This document shows positions 7,469 through 9,487 of a stretch of 9,487 nt of DNA, in pieces (position 1 is the first letter of the stretch; each line of letters opens with the position of its first letter). The notes below the pieces were generated by a model that searched no databases, had not been told where the DNA came from, and saw only the letters and a list, made by a program, of their open reading frames with translations. A program made the position numbers and the translations under genes. Source of the DNA: JABCPO02 sp963513115 (GTDB lineage: Bacteria; Bacillota; Clostridia; TANB77; CAG-508). Location of the stretch: NCBI GenBank assembly GCA_963513115.1, contig CAUPPN010000032.1:1-9487 (forward strand). The letters are read 5' to 3'.

Positions 7469-7495
7469 TTAGCAGTCATTTTAATTAACTGCTAA
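7469..7495 (-). promoter_or_regulatory. CIRCE-like inverted repeat, probable HrcA operator
   Basis: TTAGCAGTC, nine bases, AACTGCTAA. The heat-shock operator CIRCE bound by HrcA is TTAGCACTC-N9-GAGTGCTAA. Arm length and the nine-base gap agree exactly; the outer six bases of each arm are identical; the seventh base pair is inverted (C/G to G/C), which preserves dyad symmetry; and one inner base is mismatched. Eight bases per arm pair perfectly. It overlaps the start predicted for promoter P1, the usual place for CIRCE. HrcA itself is not in the window, so its binding is inferred. Confidence 0.7.
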
Positions 7496-7499
7496 ATAC

Positions 7500-7527
7500 A
7501 TTTTATCATATATATTTATTTTGTAAA
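7500..7527 (-). promoter_or_regulatory. clp promoter P1, start overlapping the CIRCE-like repeat
   Basis: On the minus strand: TTTACA (7527 to 7522), a 16-bp spacer ending in TGA, then TAAAAT (7505 to 7500), an extended -10. Transcription would begin about 7493-7494, inside the first bases of the inverted repeat, giving a leader of about 137 nt. A bound repressor at 7469-7495 would block this promoter directly. Confidence 0.6.
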
Positions 7528-7566
7528 GCGTAATTTTATATTTTATTATTACAATTTAAAAAAATA

Positions 7567-7593
7567 AAAAGGACCTATTAACTAGGCCCTTTT
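7567..7593 (-). terminator. Terminator of the repeat-rich membrane protein gene
   Basis: AAAAGGGCCTA pairs with TAGGTCCTTTT around a five-base loop when read on the minus strand; the one irregular position is a G-U wobble in that RNA but an A-C mismatch in plus-strand RNA, so the hairpin is better formed in the minus direction. A U-rich tract (TTTTTATTTTTTT) follows. It lies 43 bp after the stop at 7637 and separates this gene from clp. Confidence 0.85.
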
Positions 7594-7636
7594 ATTGATA
7601 TTAATAATTATTATTTTATTTATATATTATTGAGAA

Positions 7637-9487
7637 TTACTCATTTTCTTTTTTGTCTTCTACTTTTTCTTTAATTTCTTCTTTTTTGTCTTCAGCTTTT
7701 TCTTTAATTTCTTCTTTTTTATCTTCTGCTTTTTCTTTAATTTCTTCTTTTTTGTTTTCTACTTTTTCTTTAACTTCTTCTTTTTTATCTTCATTTTTAT
7801 TTTCTGTATTTTTTGTGCTTCCATTCATTCCTTGTTTAAATACATCATACAATGCTTTTATTTGTTTAGAGCTTTGTATTCTTTGTTGTAATTCTTGTTG
7901 TAGTTCTTGAGTTAATCCTTCTTCTTTTGCTATTTCTTCATATGCTTTTAACATGTCATCATTTATTAAATATTCCATTAATGCAAATTGTGGTTGTTTT
8001 AATTCTTGTGCTTTTTCTTTATCTAAGTTTTCACTTACTCTGCTCTTTGAATATTTAACTATTAATTCTGCTTTTTTATTATCACCAAAATCTGATACTA
8101 TTTTTAATTTAGATAATTTTGATGTAAATGGTTCAACATATACATATATTATATTATTTTCTGAAACTTTTTCTGCTTTTTCCATTTTTTGTATTTCTTC
8201 TAATAATCCATCAATCATACCTGCTACATCTTCATTTGTTAAATTATCTTTCTTAATATTGTTATCTGCTTCACTTTCTTTTGTGATTTTGTTCATTGTT
8301 TCAGTTATTTTTGTTAAAATGCTTTCTTTTTTAAGTAGTTCTTGAACATTTTTAGCTAATTTCTTATAGCTATCTAAGTCTGGTCTAACACCTATAACTC
8401 TTTTTATCATACCATCTTCAAATACAATTTTATCTTCATCTTTTACTATAGATTTTTCAATAAATTCACTGTATGAATTAATTACATTATCAAATGCTTC
8501 TTTTTCATTTTCTTTAGCAAATTTTGCTATTTCTTTAAAATCACCATTGTAATTTTTAAGTGAAGTTAAGAATGCTGTAATCATTTTAATTTGTTCTGAT
8601 TCTGTTTTATATACTTTTTCTTCATTTTTTGTTTTGTATCCAAAAGCTATATAATTATCTTTTACTTCTGCTCTATAATTTATTAATTCTTTTCCATCTT
8701 TTTTAACATTTGCGTTTAATGCTACTACTGGTTTATCTGTATTTTCTAAATTAACTTGTGAAACTAATTTAGCGTCACCATTTCTTCCAAAATATTCAAC
8801 AATTGATTTTGGTTTTATTGATTCATCCATTTTACCAGCTGTTACTGTTACTGTATTATATTCACCTTGTGTTCTTAAGAATGCAGCTTTTAATGTATCT
8901 TGTGGTGAAACTTTTTTAGAAAGTATATATGCTACACCTGTGCAAATTAATACTATTAATATAATTGCTATAATAACTGCTAATATTTTACTAAATATTG
9001 AACCATTTCCTTTAGTTTTTACATTCTTTTCTACTTTTTGAAATTCATCTTTTAAGTCTTCTTTTTTTGCTTCTGCTTTTTCTTTTGTTTTATTTGCTTT
9101 AGCTTTAACTTCTTTTTTTACCTTAGTAAACTTATCTTCAGCATCATCTTTTACATCTTCTGCTTTTTCTTTTAATGGTTCTGTTTTTTCTTCTACTTTT
9201 TCTTTAATATTTTCTGCTGTTTCTTTAATTTTTTCTCCAGCATTTTCTAATCCTTCTTTTACATTTTCTATTACTGGTGTAGATTTTTCTTCTACTTTTT
9301 CTTTTGCATTTTCTGCTACTTCTTTAACTTTTTCTCCAGCATCTTTTAATCCTTCTTTAGCATCTTCTTTCATATCTTCTGCTTTAGCAATTGCCTTGTT
9401 TTTCTTTTCTTCTGCTGCTTTTTTTGCTTTTTCAAAATCTTCTTTTATTTTAGCCATTTCTTTTTCATATTCATCTTGAGCTTTTTT
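7637..9487 (-). CDS. Single-pass membrane protein with amphipathic repeats at both ends (5' partial)
   Basis: I do not recognise the family. Numbering from the ATG at 9457, residues 1-150 are Lys/Glu/Ala-rich, helical and apolipoprotein- or LEA-like, with a 33-residue repeat (35-67 and 68-100). One hydrophobic helix covers about 155-179, followed by KK. Residues 180-545 are a mixed, probably folded domain outside the membrane if the N-terminus is cytosolic, as the lysines before the helix suggest. The C-terminus (556-606) is four 11-residue repeats of the EDKKEEIKEKA type plus a partial fifth. The frame stays open from 9457 to the edge at 9487 with ten more hydrophilic codons (KKAQDEYEKE), and no Shine-Dalgarno precedes the 9457 ATG, so the true start is probably outside the window. 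An envelope-linking role is possible but unproven. No catalytic motif is visible. Confidence 0.8.
   Translation of the reverse strand, partial: KKAQDEYEKEMAKIKEDFEKAKKAAEEKKNKAIAKAEDMKEDAKEGLKDAGEKVKEVAENAKEKVEEKSTPVIENVKEGLENAGEKIKETAENIKEKVEEKTEPLKEKAEDVKDDAEDKFTKVKKEVKAKANKTKEKAEAKKEDLKDEFQKVEKNVKTKGNGSIFSKILAVIIAIILIVLICTGVAYILSKKVSPQDTLKAAFLRTQGEYNTVTVTAGKMDESIKPKSIVEYFGRNGDAKLVSQVNLENTDKPVVALNANVKKDGKELINYRAEVKDNYIAFGYKTKNEEKVYKTESEQIKMITAFLTSLKNYNGDFKEIAKFAKENEKEAFDNVINSYSEFIEKSIVKDEDKIVFEDGMIKRVIGVRPDLDSYKKLAKNVQELLKKESILTKITETMNKITKESEADNNIKKDNLTNEDVAGMIDGLLEEIQKMEKAEKVSENNIIYVYVEPFTSKLSKLKIVSDFGDNKKAELIVKYSKSRVSENLDKEKAQELKQPQFALMEYLINDDMLKAYEEIAKEEGLTQELQQELQQRIQSSKQIKALYDVFKQGMNGSTKNTENKNEDKKEEVKEKVENKKEEIKEKAEDKKEEIKEKAEDKKEEIKEKVEDKKENE
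7661..7792 (-). repeat. Four tandem 33-bp coding repeats (11-residue units)
   Basis: The units encode EDKKEEVKEKV, ENKKEEIKEKA, EDKKEEIKEKA and EDKKEEIKEKV, then a partial EDKKENE before the stop. Eleven residues equal three helical turns, so the units stack as a continuous charged helix. Near-identity at the DNA level suggests recent duplication and possible copy-number variation between strains. Confidence 0.9.
9158..9355 (-). repeat. Two 99-bp coding repeats in the N-terminal segment
   Basis: Two consecutive 33-residue blocks, each beginning EGL(K/E)(D/N)AGEK and containing KEKVEEK followed by a proline (TP or TEP). Thirty-three residues are three 11-mers, the periodicity seen in apolipoprotein-like and LEA-like amphipathic helices, with proline at the block boundary where helices would kink. 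The second block diverges towards its end. Confidence 0.8.

Noticed and set aside
7433..7495. CtsR operator upstream of clp
   Set aside because: TTGACA and GACT elements occur, but the tandem GGTCAAA-like heptads spaced as in CtsR sites are absent; the CIRCE-like repeat explains the dyad better.
7661..7792. Possible CRISPR array (33-bp periodic repeat)
   Set aside because: The units are directly abutting with no spacers and keep the reading frame of a coding sequence.
7653..8345. Plus-strand open frames with tandem Ser/Phe/Leu repeats
   Set aside because: The repeats are the complement of the Lys/Glu coding repeats of the minus-strand gene.

Overview
The window reads as a very AT-rich, low-GC Gram-positive chromosome, most like an anaerobic Clostridia or related Bacillota lineage. 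The reasons are strong Shine-Dalgarno sequences (GGAG, AGGGG, AAGGAGG), sigma-A promoters that often carry an extended -10, short hairpin terminators with U-tracts, a murC gene (so it makes peptidoglycan and is not a mollicute), and a ClpC-type ATPase and HtrA protease of Gram-positive form. All five genes end in TAA, and tryptophan in the Clp protein is encoded by TGG, so the standard bacterial code fits. No RNA gene, insertion sequence, phage gene, integrase or CRISPR array is visible.

Layout, left to right. At 19-46 there is a consensus promoter pointing left, out of the window. At 263-1432 (+) lies a soluble, uncharacterised protein with a zinc-protease HEFIH signature and its own promoter. 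It converges on murC (1554-2999, -), and the two share a symmetrical terminator near 1497-1527. A divergent intergenic region (3000-3271) holds the murC promoter and a weaker htrA promoter. At 3272-4711 (+) is a membrane-anchored HtrA/DegP-family serine protease with one PDZ domain and an unusual Asn/Lys/Gln-rich tail. It converges on a ClpC-like AAA+ ATPase (4868-7357, -), again across a symmetrical terminator (4752-4781). Upstream of clp is an inverted repeat closely resembling the HrcA operator CIRCE, placed over a predicted transcription start. At the right edge (7637 to beyond 9487, -) is a single-pass membrane protein with amphipathic, charge-rich repeats at both ends. Its reading frame stays open to the window edge, so its true start is probably outside.

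How the genes relate: these look like independent single-gene transcription units rather than an operon. The common thread is envelope and protein quality control: wall precursor synthesis (MurC), extracytoplasmic proteolysis (HtrA), cytosolic unfolding for ClpP (Clp), a putative cytosolic zinc peptidase and an envelope-spanning coiled/amphipathic protein. The most noteworthy points are the CIRCE-like operator on clp, the replacement of the usual Clp-N repeats by an unrelated-looking N-terminal region, the uncharacterised HEFIH protein, and the two-sided amphipathic repeat protein. I see no clear evidence of a defence system or mobile element.
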